A stretch of 64,000 nucleotides of DNA, taken from positions 8,189,013 to 8,253,012 of the forward strand of contig OY979723.1 of the NCBI GenBank assembly GCA_963855995.1, given 5' to 3'. The notes beneath the pieces are model-generated. The model worked only from the letters and a program-made list of their open reading frames with translations, had not been told where the DNA came from and searched no databases. Below, piece after piece: positions 21,096 to 32,474 of the stretch. The position numbers and the translations under genes were made by a program. Each line of letters starts with the position of its first letter. Position 1 is the first letter of the stretch. This stretch comes from Muricea muricata (lineage: Eukaryota; Cnidaria; Anthozoa; Malacalcyonacea; Plexauridae).

Positions 21096-22519
21096 GAATG
21101 GAACATTTGTTTTTCCTATTATTTTGTAGATGGTGGCAAATTGGCATGGGCAATAAGTGGCAGCTGTTTATAACGAAATGCTAATGGCTGGTTTACACTA
21201 TCAATCTTTTTGTGACCAAGGTATAGTTTGGTGACAGTATGTTTAAATATGTATGGTAATTCAACCCCATTGCTATTTTAAAGTTCTGTGACTGAAGACA
21301 TTCAACACAAACTTTTGTCACAGAAAGTTTGGCTGTGTAAACCAGGCACATATTGTTTATTATTGCATGGCCTCAACAAATTTCCCAAGGGCAATAAAAA
21401 TGTTGATTATATAGATACTATTTGCAAAATAATTGCTCTAAAACAAGTAAACAAATTCATTGCCTTTTGGAAATTTCTTGAGGCAGTATTTTTAAACTTG
21501 TTGTTTTTGAACAAACTAATCACATTGTCGGCAGTTTTTGCTCTTCTGGTAAAGTGAGTGTACAATATAGCCTGATAAATACGCCAAAAGACCAAACTCC
21601 TCAGGTGACAAAGACATATGTTCTTTCTTCTAAAACTAAAAATGAATATACTGTAGTTTGATATTTGTTTCTCTTTTTACTACCAATAGAGCTTATCTAC
21701 TATGTTGTAAATACAGAAGCTGTCCTTTTTTAACCAATATTAATTTGTCTTTCAGTCTTTGACACTCTAGTTTCCTATGGGTTGCCTAAGGCTCTATTTT
21801 TATGCTTAAATTATTTATGAAAATTTATGTTTAGTTGGAATATATTCTAATTCTATACCTTAGCACTTGATGTTCTTGGCTGTCTTCCAGGAATGCAACC
21901 AGCATAAAAAAAAGCAGCGTTCAAATAATAAGAATTTCATCACACTTAAATGGTGAAAGTATTTAAAATAGTTTTTCAGTACCTCCTCTAGTGAGTCCTG
22001 AACTTCGACCTCAATTTCTTGCGTATTTAGTCCAAGTAAAGCGATCGTCTGTTGAAAACCGGCTTCTTGCTCCAAAATATCGCCGCAAACTGCACCTGTC
22101 CCTTCCATATCTAGCAATACTATGCGTTGCGTTGCAAAAAATTTGACAATAAACGTTTCTTTCACGCACTTGGCGAGACAATCCGCTGTATCTGTAGTTG
22201 TATTCTAACATGATACTATGATACACGATACTCCATACGCATAAACAGGAGCAACAAAAGGCCCTTCGCGAGTAAAAATTATTTCTAAACATCCCTTTAA
22301 TATACGCAGACTATGATCAATCTTCGTATTTTTCAGAAGATTCGTAAAACCATAAAAAAAGTCATATTTTGAAATGGTTTCTATAAGATTGTATTACAAA
22401 ATCACTTATTTGTGCACTATATCAGGTCACGTGGGGTACTTCACAACATATTTTAACAAAGGTCGCGTGTCCCTTTGGTGTTTACCGGCCTTCCAAACCC
22501 TCCCATTATATTAACTATG
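21096..22519. other. 3' part of the THAP element, function unknown
   Basis: AT-rich and mostly non-coding. On the minus strand a frame ending near 21987 begins at an ATG inside 22090-22110 and reads MEGTGAVCGDILEQEAGF..., then reaches GAGGAG followed by GTACTG, which could be a splice donor. It is acidic and looks more protein-like than its surroundings, but I do not recognise it. It may be a captured host exon or chance. Confidence 0.25.
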
Positions 22520-22526
22520 ATCGCAG

Positions 22527-22694
22527 GTAGGCCAATTCATTCAGTTTCACGACAACGGGACTCATCTTTCTTAGCATAAGCCTCAAACAAAGCAAATTGA
22601 AAAGTGCTGACACTTTCGATTTAGGGTTTTAAAAAAAGTAATGATGCAGTATCCGTGTGTGTTGAGTTGATTGTCGACAAATGTCCAATATGAA
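22527..22694 (+). repeat. Giant left arm, distal end
   Basis: Reverse complement of 26790-26956 (TTGTCGACAAATGTCCAATA and GGTAGGCCAATTCATTCAG blocks). Homology stops at CCAATATGAA, defining the outer end of the arm. Confidence 0.85.
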
Positions 22695-23422
22695 GTACCC
22701 AAATGTAGGTTAATGTACCGTGATATATTCCAATATGAAATACTGAAATGCAAGTAAGATGTACTTAAAGGTCACCAAATCTACACGGTGAACACCGAGC
22801 CCGTTTCTGATACCGACTCTGCACGACGAAAAAAAACATAGCGCAATGTAAAACTCCGTTGCGGGGCTACGCCTACGCAGGGGTGAGTGGGGGGTAATCA
22901 GTGCACCGTACCATCTAAACCGGTATAAACTTGATACAAAGGAATTTAAACATCATATCACGCCATTTATGTGTTTAAACAAGATCATTGATTTACTCAT
23001 TCGGATATTCAGGTATAGCCTTTTATAAGTGCTGAGCTACAGCAAGAGCAATAAACATAAATACGTTAAAAGACCTGGTGAAAAACTAGAATAGTTTTAC
23101 TTTAAAGCAGTGATGTATGCTTAGTTTTTGTTTACTTCTAGTCTGAAACTGGAATGCCATGATTTAAGTATTGGTCTAAGCTAGGAATTTAATTTTAGTA
23201 AACAATACATGCAGATCAAAGAGTAAATCATGTACGCAGACAACGATTATTACTGTTATTTATCATGATGTTAATAATATTTATTTGCACAAATATTTCT
23301 GGAAGGTTATGAGAGGCATAGTCAGGCAATTACGAGGCCTATAAAATTTCTTTAAAATTTCTTTGGGTATATTGGTTGGTTAGAAAGGTTTCTAGTTCTC
23401 CCGGTCGAATGAACGGGAGAAC
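22695..23422. repeat. Spacer with further repeat fragments
   Basis: 22915-23065 is another diverged copy of the AACCGG.A.AAACTTGATAC repeat (compare 11050-11200). 23090-23340 is an inverted copy of 36270-36525 and 33115-33305 (CTTTAAAGCAGTGATGTATG and TAGTCTGAAACTGGAAT blocks). 23356-23394 is an inverted copy of the beginning of the Penelope-like relic at 25005-25043. Between it and the next element lies a perfect 10-bp-stem hairpin, AGTTCTCCCG/CGGGAGAACT, at 23394-23423. Confidence 0.6.
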
Positions 23423-23424
23423 TA

Positions 23425-25001
23425 CACTGCGACCCACGATATTAGTTTTATAAGATATTTATGCCATACGTATTCAAAATGAACATTGCTATTCATTAAA
23501 ACTTACGAACATCAAAACAAAGTTGTGAGAAGATCTTTACGATGTTGATATTTGATGTCAGTCACATGGCTGAAAATATATGGCGCTGTTCCATATTTCA
23601 GGCGGACCACGCTACTAGTTTTAAAAATATGATAACACGATAAGACGTCATTTTTAACTTAATTGGAAGTGGAAACGACATTCTTTAACCAAAAAGAGCA
23701 TAGGTAACAACAAGAGAATGTTTCAGTTAGAAAATAAACGAGCTTGGTGTCATAGTTGAAGGATTTTTCAAAGAATACGTGGAACGGCGGAAAAGAGGGA
23801 TTCTAGACTTCTAAAATGGATAAGAATGGGAGGTATTGGGCGTTTGAAGGAGAACTGTTCGTAAATTATCATGATCAACGTCTATCAACATTTTGAGGAA
23901 GTTTGCTTTGCCATATATCCTTAAAACTAGCAATGATGGATTCCTGGTAACAATAATAATTCTAAAAGTACCTCCACTGGTGTCGTGGAATAAACGTTTT
24001 GAACTGGATTGAGGCAAAATAATGCTTGAGAGCACAAGTCGAGACAGACAAGACAGACAAGTCGAGATCAACATGATAATGCCCTAATGCCGGGAAAAGG
24101 AACTTCTGATGAAAGGTTTTTAGGTACCTGCCAAAGAAGTGGTAGAACGATAATTTAGATCCGTATTATTAGCAACCAACATGTCTTCATATGTGCCTAA
24201 ATGTGCAAAAGAGACCTCTGATCCTTATTTCCGCTGTTACTAGCAGAATTCGTTTACTTTACCACTTTTTTGTTGACTCCTTAGCCTCGCCTGTCACATA
24301 CCATCATTCAATAGTCTAACCCGTGCATGCATTTTCCAAGCTTTATCATGCTGATTTCGTCTGCCCGTCAAAAGGACAAACTTCCGTTGTGCTCTTAAGC
24401 ATTTTTTTTCCGCAATCCAGTTCCAAACGTTTATTCCACGACACCAGTGGAGGTACTTTTAGAATTATTATTGCTTACCAGGAATCCATCATTGCTAGTT
24501 CTGAAGATATATGGCAAAGCAAACTTTCTCAAAATGTTGATAGACGTTGATCATGATAATTTACGAACAGTTCTCCTTCAAACGCCTAATGCCTCCCATT
24601 CTTATCCATTTTAGAAGTCCAGAATCCCTCTTTTCCGCCGTTCCACGTATTCTTTGAAAAATCCTTCAACTATGGTACCAAGTTCGTTTATTTTCTAACT
24701 AAAACATCCTCTTGTTGTTACCTATGCTGTTTTTGGTTAAAGAATGCCGTTTCTACTTCCAATTAAGTTAAAAACGACGTTTTATCATGTTATCATATTT
24801 TTAAAACTAATAGCGTGGTCCACCTGAAATATGGAACAGCGCCATATATTTTCAGTCATGTGACTAACATCGAATATCAACATCGTAAAGATCTTCTCAC
24901 AACTTTGTTTTGATGTTCGTAAGTTTTAATGAATAGTAATGCTCATTTTGAATACGTAACGGCATAAATATCTTATAAAACTAATATCGTGGATCGCAGT
25001 G
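23425..25001. mobile_element. 1.58-kb foldback element A, TA duplication
   Basis: Begins CACTGCGACCCACGATATTA and ends with the inverse, each flanked by TA. The arms are about 780 bp and nearly fill the element, so single-stranded DNA or RNA would fold into one long hairpin. The right copy of the outer repeat reads GGATCGCAGTG, one mismatch from consensus. A near-identical copy is at 30844-32448. Frames inside it (minus 23811-24074, plus 24323-24550) are translations of the arms, not genes. It lies directly upstream of the Penelope-like frame. Confidence 0.8.
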
Positions 25002-25848
25002 TAGAAACCGTTCTAACCAACCAAAACTACCCAAAGAAACTTATTAATAATGGAATCGAGAAAGCAAAAAAACCAACGATTGAGGAGCTACGTAATCCAA
25101 AGAAAAAATCAAACAACAACAACAAAACTCTCCCATTAGTCATTACCCACAACCCCAATAACCCACAAATCGTAAATATGGTTAGACAGAGCATGAACTT
25201 CTTGCGACACTCAAAGAAAATGGAGTCAACGCTCAAAAATACTGATCTCATTGTAAGCAGAAGACAACCAAAAAACTTAAAACAAATTTTAACGAAAGCA
25301 GAATTTTCAAACAGCGCGATCAAGAGGGAAGTAACAAAGTGCAATGAACCTAGATGCGGGACATGTGCCATCATCATAACAGGTGATTCCCTAATCCTGA
25401 AAGGCAATAAAACGTGGACCATACACGCCCCAATGTCATGTTTGAGCAGGGACGTGATTTATGTTATCATTTGTTCAAAATGTCAAGATTGCTACTACAT
25501 TGGTCAAACTCAAAATCTACGAAATCGCGTAACTCTACACAAGGAAGAGATAAAACACGAACAGTATAGACACCTACCGGTAAGCAAACACCTCCACGGG
25601 ACGTTCAATTTTACCAATGTTCGAACAATAATAGAATTGAAAGGGAGTCTAAAGAAAGTAACATTATATCAATCCTCGAACCAAAGCTTAATGCAGGTGT
25701 TTAATACACCATTCATAACATTCCAACAATGACCCAATACATGAAATATTTCCGTAAACAACATCATTATGAACATAAAAGATACAATCACACTCCTAAA
25801 CCTCATATAGCACCTGAAGAGCTTTTAGCGAAAACGTTTGTGCAATAA
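25002..25848 (+). pseudogene. Penelope-like retroelement 3' end with GIY-YIG endonuclease
   Basis: Reading from about 25005, a tract with NYPKKLINNGIEKA resembles the reverse-transcriptase thumb end of Penelope-like elements. It is followed by LPLVITHNPNNP and a C-x4-C-x2-C knuckle (CNEPRCGTC). Next comes a GIY-YIG nuclease domain: YVIICSKC, CYYIGQT, an Arg eight residues after the G of YIG, and a His four further on. This domain nicks target DNA for retrotransposition. The open frame formally starts at GTG 24989 inside foldback A, so its first codons are foreign. A frameshift near 25630-25645 diverts the tail; the other frame continues with SILEPKLNAG, a stop at about 25701, then a His/Lys-rich end at 25848. 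The catalytic reverse-transcriptase core is absent (5' truncation). Confidence 0.7.
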
Positions 25849-26789
25849 TATTGTAAATAAAAAGATTTTAAAACGAGTGAGTTATGTTTATTTTCTGTTG
25901 ACTAATCAAACTATTCTTACAAATACATTTGTGTCTTATTAAATTACGTTGAACTTATATATAGGCTACAGTAGGTGCCAAAAGTATGAGTCCAGTCCAA
26001 TTTTTGTGAAGAAACAGAGATAAGATTATATCCGGAATTTTTAAGTACCCAAACATGCTTATTTCGCATCCTCAAACTATCTGCAGTAGTTACACTCAAG
26101 CATGTACATTATGCTCTAAGATTGCTTCCAACATTTTTGCTTTAAATTTTTTACCATGTTTAATGGCATGCGGCAATAGTTAATTTGGCCCTGTTCATAC
26201 ATGAGCATAGAGGATAACTAAAGATTTTAATCAAGTTACAGGACAAATGGTTACCCGGAGTGTCTTGAAAGATTGAGTCAGTCGATTATTGCGTCCTGAA
26301 AATAGGCACAATAGATTGTTATGGAAACAAGACAAAATGTTAGATGGAGACATCCTGAGAGATCATGAATCAGGTTCCAATTGACCCTGAATCCCTGATA
26401 CAGAGTTACCATTTTTATTGCGGTTTTCAAAGAAGTTGAGGATATTTGTATGATTAAAAGTATTCTTAGAAAACATAAATGCCATCAGATTCTACAAAGC
26501 CGTAGGTACTACTTTATCCTTCAGGAAAAACCCTATGTAGAAGATGATTTACAAACACTTTTCTGACTTATGTGTTTAAAGAAGATATGGAAACCAAGTT
26601 AATTTAGTGCTCATGCAGTATTTTCTCATCAATCTTCTAAAGTTTACCAAATTCCAAACTATTAGCAACATTTTAAAGAAAAAATCAAGTGGGTAACTAC
26701 GAGCCAATCCAAGCCATAGGATGTAATTCCTCCTTGTCAGAGTGATATTTCACATTGACAATACTAAATCTATTGTGAAATCATAGCCC
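25849..26789. other. No gene recognised
   Basis: A poly-A-signal-like AATAAA region (25850-25875) follows the Penelope relic. TACAGTAGGTGCCAAAAGTATGAG at 25967-25990 looks like a Tc1/mariner-type left end (TA then CAGT) but I find no matching right end. Otherwise AT-rich non-coding DNA. Confidence 0.4.
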
Positions 26790-27882
26790 TTCATATTGGA
26801 CATTTGTCGACAATCAACTCAACACACACGGATAATGCATCATTACTTTTTTAAAACCCTAAATCGAAAGTATCAGCACTTTTCAATTTGCTTTGTTTGA
26901 GGCTTATGCTAAGAAAGATGAGTCCCGTTGTCGTGAAACTGAATGAATTGGCCTACCTGCGATTCCATATCCGACGTAGACCTAGAATTTCAACGTCAAT
27001 CAATACATCGCTTAATTCAACTCGTTTCTACTGAAATATTTGTAGAAAGCAAACCTTGCTTCAACAAAATCTCTGTTATTTAAATATTTATTTAGGATAG
27101 ATTAAATAATAATAGCTTATAAAATAGCCTAAGGTGAAAAGCTCAAAAACCCGTGTTTTTATATATTTTGATATGCTCGACGATTTTACTACTACGTACT
27201 ATAATACACACGCTCGGCATAAATACTCAGCTGGGAGGATTGATGCATTTTTTGCTGAATTTTGTGTCGAAAGTAACAAGTAAAGTATCTAAGTTTTAAT
27301 TTTTGTGAATTGTTAAAAAGGATTAAGTTTTTCAAACAATTTTTTACACCACGGTAAAAATTAGAATTGGCATCAACATTTATAGCTTTGATGTTCAATG
27401 TTTAATGTAATTAATATTCATAGTTTTCTTTCCAAAATAATCCCCTCCCCCGTTCTTGTTTGGATGTCTATGGCGTGATCCACACAAATTTAGTCTGTCG
27501 CGTCAAAATATGTCATCATTTACTCAGAAGTAGTGAATACAATACGGTTATATATTGATTCATGTTTCGCTAAATTTTGATGATTTGAACATCAGTAAGT
27601 CGCTTTCAAAATTTGAAAAGAACTAAGCAAGGATCTGTAACCAGTAATAGGATAATAAGGCTTCCATTTTAACGAAGAATGAATAGTAAAAATATATATA
27701 AGATCCTTCACTACTTGAAACGATAAAACAGAGCCCCTTTGGAAGCTGGTTATACCTCCTCGTATTTGAGACAGATCACACGAAAAACTGTACGTTTAAT
27801 TCCTTCCACTACTACCTTTCTGACAAAGAGCCTAGTTCATGCACTCGGATTCCGTTTTTTCGTCTAAGGTATATACTGAAAT

Positions 27883-28116
27883 CACAGTATAGGGAATAAA
27901 CAGTAGGGCCACTCAGCAGTGCAACATGTCCCCCTATTTTTATGCAATTGACAGGCCAGAGTAATGGCGGAACAGCCAGTTCAGCGTTCCTATTGGCCAG
28001 AAAAGGCAATTGACTGGCCAGAACTGCATAATGAACATGCGTAATGAGGCATGCGTGGAGACACAAACCTCAAAGATTCCGACTCGAGTGACCTTTCTGT
28101 TTATTTCTATTCTGTG
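27883..28116. mobile_element. 234-bp MITE, CACAG ends, 7-bp duplication
   Basis: CTGAAAT flanks both sides (27876-27882, 28117-28123) and is single in the left arm (ATTTCAG at 12393-12399). Ends CACAGTATAGGGAATAAACA and, on the complement, CACAGAATAGAAATAAACAG form a 20-bp imperfect inverted repeat. The interior contains the AGTAGGGCCACTCAGCAGTG module also seen at 9714 and 29570. The superfamily is unclear (7-8-bp duplication). Confidence 0.75.
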
Positions 28117-28676
28117 CTGAAATTAAAAACCTGTATGTTCGACTGCACTACCGGAACTGGCAGTTCAAGTTATTCTATTAGCTACCAAAGTGACCATGGT
28201 TGTCCCACCGGGCGTCAAAATTGCTTCACTGCATCGGGCGAAAAATACCTTTCACAAACACCCAGGCCCAGCATTCCCGATTACAGCCGAGTTCCCAAGT
28301 ATAAAACCTGGCATGGCAATATATGTATGCATATATTTTTATGTTACAGCCTTCGATATATGACTTCCATTCTGGCGTATGGAAACGACGTTGTTTATCA
28401 GTTCATTGTTCATTTGTTGTTGTGCGAATTATCATTTTATTGCCCTATTTACAGAAACCGTCAAAAATTATGTAGTACTTGTAATTGATAATCTTGAGAT
28501 CAACTAGTAAAGTGTTTAGTACATTGAGGACCGGACTGTCTTGGGAAAGCAAACGACTGTACAATAGTGTTTAATTTATTCGTAAGAATGTAAAACATTT
28601 AAAGCACAGCAGAAATTGTTGTCTATGCATGACGAATGCAACACGCATATATTTGAGGTATTACATTATTTATGAG

Positions 28677-28807
28677 TAATACCATGATATGAGGGAAAGT
28701 ATAGTGATTAAATGTCCCCGAAAGCCGAGGGAGGTTTGTGGAATTCCACAAACCTCCCGAGGGTGAGGGACATTTAATCACTAATTTCCCGACACATCAT
28801 GGTATTA
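28677..28807. mobile_element. Short hairpin MITE, TAATACCATGAT ends (arm copy)
   Basis: Inverted-arm counterpart of 11713-11843, with the same near-perfect internal palindrome. Confidence 0.7.
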
Positions 28808-28812
28808 GTTTG

Positions 28813-29081
28813 TAATACCATGATTAACGAGGATATACAGTATAATTTGAGTTGTAAGAAATGGCTTGGGAATAATATATTGTGTTGAAAATACATAAAT
28901 ATCTGATTATTTTGTTGTGTAAAGTGTTGATTTGTTTGGATTTCAGTCATGCATACAAATTATGGAAAATTTCTAATTTTCCCCGTTTTGGGGGAAAATT
29001 AGAGAAAATTCGCTCTTCTGAGTAATTTAGCGATTAAATGTCACTCTGAGAACAATAGAAACCGAGTTGATCATGGTATTA
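28813..29081. mobile_element. Long MITE, TAATACCATGAT ends (arm copy)
   Basis: Inverted-arm counterpart of 11439-11707, with identical 12-bp ends. Confidence 0.65.
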
Positions 29082-30221
29082 CTATAACTCATCCTGAAAA
29101 AACCGTCTAAAACTCATCCCGAAATTCAGCGCATCAATTTTTTAGCGACATGAAAATTTTACCTGTATCACCTTTTTGTTCATTTTTAGGAAAAATCACA
29201 GCTAACTTGTTTCGTTTAGTCATATACCAAAAGCATTGTGTTGTATTGATCGAGTGTTGGCTAAATTATTTCAGGTAGAATAAAAAGTATACATACCAGT
29301 ATGTGAAAAGAGTACTGCGCGTGTTTATTGCTCTTGAAGTTACTCAACACTACTAAAAGGCAAGTGTAGTTTTTCTGATATCCGAAGGTATAAATCACTG
29401 ATGCTTTTTGAACACAAAATGGCATGATATGACGTCTAGGTGCGCCTGTATCAAGTTTGTACCGGTTTAGATTAGTGCAGCTAATGCAACATAGTCTATA
29501 GTTTGAGAAATTTGTTTTGCAATGCAAATGATTTAGTCATAAACACAGTATAACACCATGGTATCAGTGTACGTAGGGCTACTTAGCAGTGCAACCTGCC
29601 GTGCTATTTTTATGTAATTTACTCTCTGCGACTAGAACTGAAGTTCAGCGTTGTTATTGCGCCGAGCAACAAAATGTAATAGAATAGCTGTGATATTGGT
29701 GATGATATGCGTAATGCCTGGTCACATCAAATTCTGACCCTACTTTCCACTCGAATGCTGTGAATTGTAGACAATGGAAATTAGATCATACGGTTTTCCT
29801 TGCATTCCACCTTTCTTATCAACTATAGCTTCATATACTTACGAGAGCCACCCAGTATTTTAATAAAATACAAAAGGATAGTAATTCCGAACAACATTTT
29901 CATGTGTTTCGGAGTTACTATTCTTTTGTATTTTATAGCTTCATATATTTTCTATGATTTTACTCAAGAACGAATTTCACACCAATCACAGTCTTTGATG
30001 ACTGTCAGCTTAATTTTTTGATTCCATCAATATTCTTTTAAATTTCTATAGTTTCGTTTCGTTTCTACAAAACAAGCATGTTGAGCATATACCCAACAGG
30101 CGGTACTCCTTTGCGCAATGTGGCATAAAGTTCTCAATAATTAAAAAATTGTTTGAGATTGCGGGAATTCGAATTGGATGAAGATGTGGTTATATAATAA
30201 AACTTGAGGAATAGTGTACAG

Positions 30222-30572
30222 TAGTTTGAAGTCCAATTCAATATTGAAAAGCATGCATGCACGAGTATGTTTTCTGTTCTTCCCCACATTGCACGAGAAA
30301 TTTTCACAATATTAAATGGTTCTAAAAAGAAGAAAAATTGGAGAAAAAAAGTAATACGGCTATACTTACAGCACATCAATCAAGATTGCTTTCCTACTGA
30401 AAAGCAGGATCTAGAGTATATCCTATCAGTTCCGTAACTGGCATGTTTTTTAATCAATGCTTTACGTGGTCAGTTTTAAGACATAATATATGATGAGATT
30501 TTCGACTGAATACATGGACAACAAATATTATGTTTCCATCCATTTCATGGAAAAGTATGAATGAAAAAGTCA
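30222..30572 (+). repeat. Loop segment copy (direct copy of 10065-10426)
   Basis: Same orientation as the first loop while the adjacent arm is inverted. After GAAAAAGTCATTTGATAC the sequence leaves the repeat, so the second arm of this foldback is missing. Confidence 0.65.
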
Positions 30573-30843
30573 TTTGATACTTTATAAACTTCTCGAGTTT
30601 GTTAAAATAAAAAATACATTTATCGTATGGTTACACTGAGGGTAATTATGAAGTTTTGAAGCGTTGCTTAGGGTGAAAGAGGAATCTTTTAATCAGTCAC
30701 GTTCCTTGCCCCTCGCAGGAACGAGAATTTCGATATTATTAATTAATTTAATCGTGTTTTTGTCATTTTTAACCACGTAGTGCAACATATAATAGTTTTA
30801 ATTAAATTTTCATAAGTATGCAAGTCAAATATTTCAGTATATA
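30573..30843. other. No gene recognised
   Basis: AT-rich spacer between the truncated foldback and element B. It ends in TATA, the target of element B. Confidence 0.4.
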
Positions 30844-32448
30844 CACTGCGACCCACGATATTAGTTTTATAAGATATTTATGCCATACGTATTCAAAATG
30901 AGCATTGCTATTCATTAAAACTTACGAACATCAAAACAAAGTTGTGAGAAGATCTTTACGATGTTGATATTTGATGTCAGTCACATGGCTGAAAATATAT
31001 GGCGCTGTTCCATATTTCAGGCGGACAACGCTATTAGTTTTAAAAATATGATAACACGATAAGACGTCGTTTTTAACTTAATTGGAAGTGGAAACGACAT
31101 TCTTTAACCAAAAAGAGCATAGGTAACAACAAGAGAATGTTTCAGTTAGAAAATAAACGAACTTGGTATCATAGTTGAAGGATTTTTCAAAGAATACGTG
31201 AAACGGCGGAAAAGAGGGATTCTAGACTTCTAAAATGGATAAGAATGGGAGGTATTGGGCGTTTGAAGGAGAACTGTTCGTAAATTATCATGATCAACGT
31301 CTATCAACATTTTGAGAAAGTTTGCTTTGCCATATATCCTTAAAACTAGCAATGATGGATTCCTGGTAACAATAATAATTCTAAAAGTACCTCCACTGGT
31401 GTCGTGGAATAAACGTTTTGAACTGGATTGAGGCAAAATAATGCTTGAGAGTACAAGTCGAGACAGACGAGACAGACAAGTCGAGATCAACATGATAATG
31501 CCCTAATGCTGGGAAAAGGAACTTCTGATGAAAGGTTTTTAGGTACCTGCCAAAGAAGTGGTAGAACGATAATTTAGATCCGTATTATTAGCAACCAACA
31601 TGTCTTCATATGTGCCTAAATGTGCAAAAGAGACCTCTGATCCTTATTTCCGCTGTTACATGCAGAACTCGTTTACTTTACCACTTTTTTGTTGACTCCT
31701 TAGCCTCGCCTGTCACATACCATCATTGAATATCAATAATCTAATCCGTGCATGCATTTTCCAAGCTTTATCATGCTGATTTCGTCTGCCCATCAAAAGG
31801 ACAAACTTCCGTTGTGCTCTTAAGCATTTTTTTGCCTCAATCCAGTTCCAAACGTTTATTCCACGACACCAGTGGAGGTACTTTTAGAATTATTATTGCT
31901 TACCAGGAGTCCATCATTGCTAGTTTTGAAGATATATGGCAAAGCAAACTTTCTGAAAATGTTGATAGACGTTGATCAGGATAATTTACGAACAGCTCTT
32001 CTTCAGACGCCTAATGCCTCCCATTCTTATCCATTTTAGAAGTCTAGAATCCCTCTTTACCGCCGTTCCACGTATTCTTTGAAAAATCCTTTAACTATGA
32101 CACCAAGTTCGTTTATTTTCTAAGCGTTTTTAGTTAACGTCGTTAACTAAAACATTCTCTTGTTGTTACCTATGCTGTTTTTGGTTAAAGAATGTCGTTT
32201 CCACTTCCAATTAAGTTAAAAACGACGTCTTATCGTGTTATCATATTTTTAAAACTAATAGCGTGCTCCACCTGAAATATGGAACAGCGCCATATATTTT
32301 CAGTCATGTGACTAACGTCAAATATCAACATCGTAAAGATCTTCTCAAAACTTTGTTTTGATGTTCGTAAGTTTTAATGAATAGTAATACTCATTTTGAA
32401 TACGTAGGACATAAATATCTTATAAAACTAATATCGTGGGTCGCAGTG
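30844..32448. mobile_element. 1.6-kb foldback element B, TA (TATA) duplication
   Basis: Near-identical to element A, same CACTGCGACCC ends, flanked by TATA on both sides (only TA is shared with element A's flanks). The right arm has an extra palindromic insert near 32124-32148 (TTTTAGTTAACG/CGTTAACTAAAA) that element A lacks. The plus frame 31748-31975 and minus frame 31230-31493 are arm translations. Confidence 0.8.
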
Positions 32449-32474
32449 TATAGATAAACCGGTGGAAATGCCAT

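Larger units (their letters stand above)
19774..22519 (+). mobile_element. 2.75-kb THAP-bearing DNA transposon (P-like?)
   Basis: Ends are CATAGTTAATATAATGGGAG on the left and the inverse ending TATTAACTATG on the right, continuing as GGTTTGGAAGGC for about 32 bp of inverted repeat. The flanking duplication ATCGCAG (19767-19773, 22520-22526) is single in the partner arm at 26957-26963, so insertion is directly evidenced. Inside is a two-exon relic encoding a THAP zinc finger. THAP fingers are the DNA-binding module of P-element transposases, which make 8-bp duplications; here 7 bp are certain. No RNase-H-like catalytic region is recognisable, so the element looks non-autonomous. Confidence 0.75.
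26790..30103 (-). repeat. Right arm of giant inverted duplication
   Basis: Inverted copy of the segments 10427-13083, 19087-19284, 19722-19773 and 22520-22694 joined together. It lacks the three insertions of the left arm, preserving empty target sites at 27193-27194, about 26994-27003 and 26957-26963. It has one insertion of its own, the MITE at 27883. The frames 27192-27398, 29261-29527 and 29800-30021 mirror left-arm frames. Confidence 0.85.

Noticed and set aside
23811-24550. Frames shared by foldbacks A and B as a conserved protein
   Set aside because: The two arms encode mirror-image versions of the same DNA; conservation follows from the young age of the element, and no domain is visible.
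25967-25990. Tc1/mariner-type left end TACAGTAGGTGCCAAAAG
   Set aside because: No inverted right end or transposase remnant found within the window.
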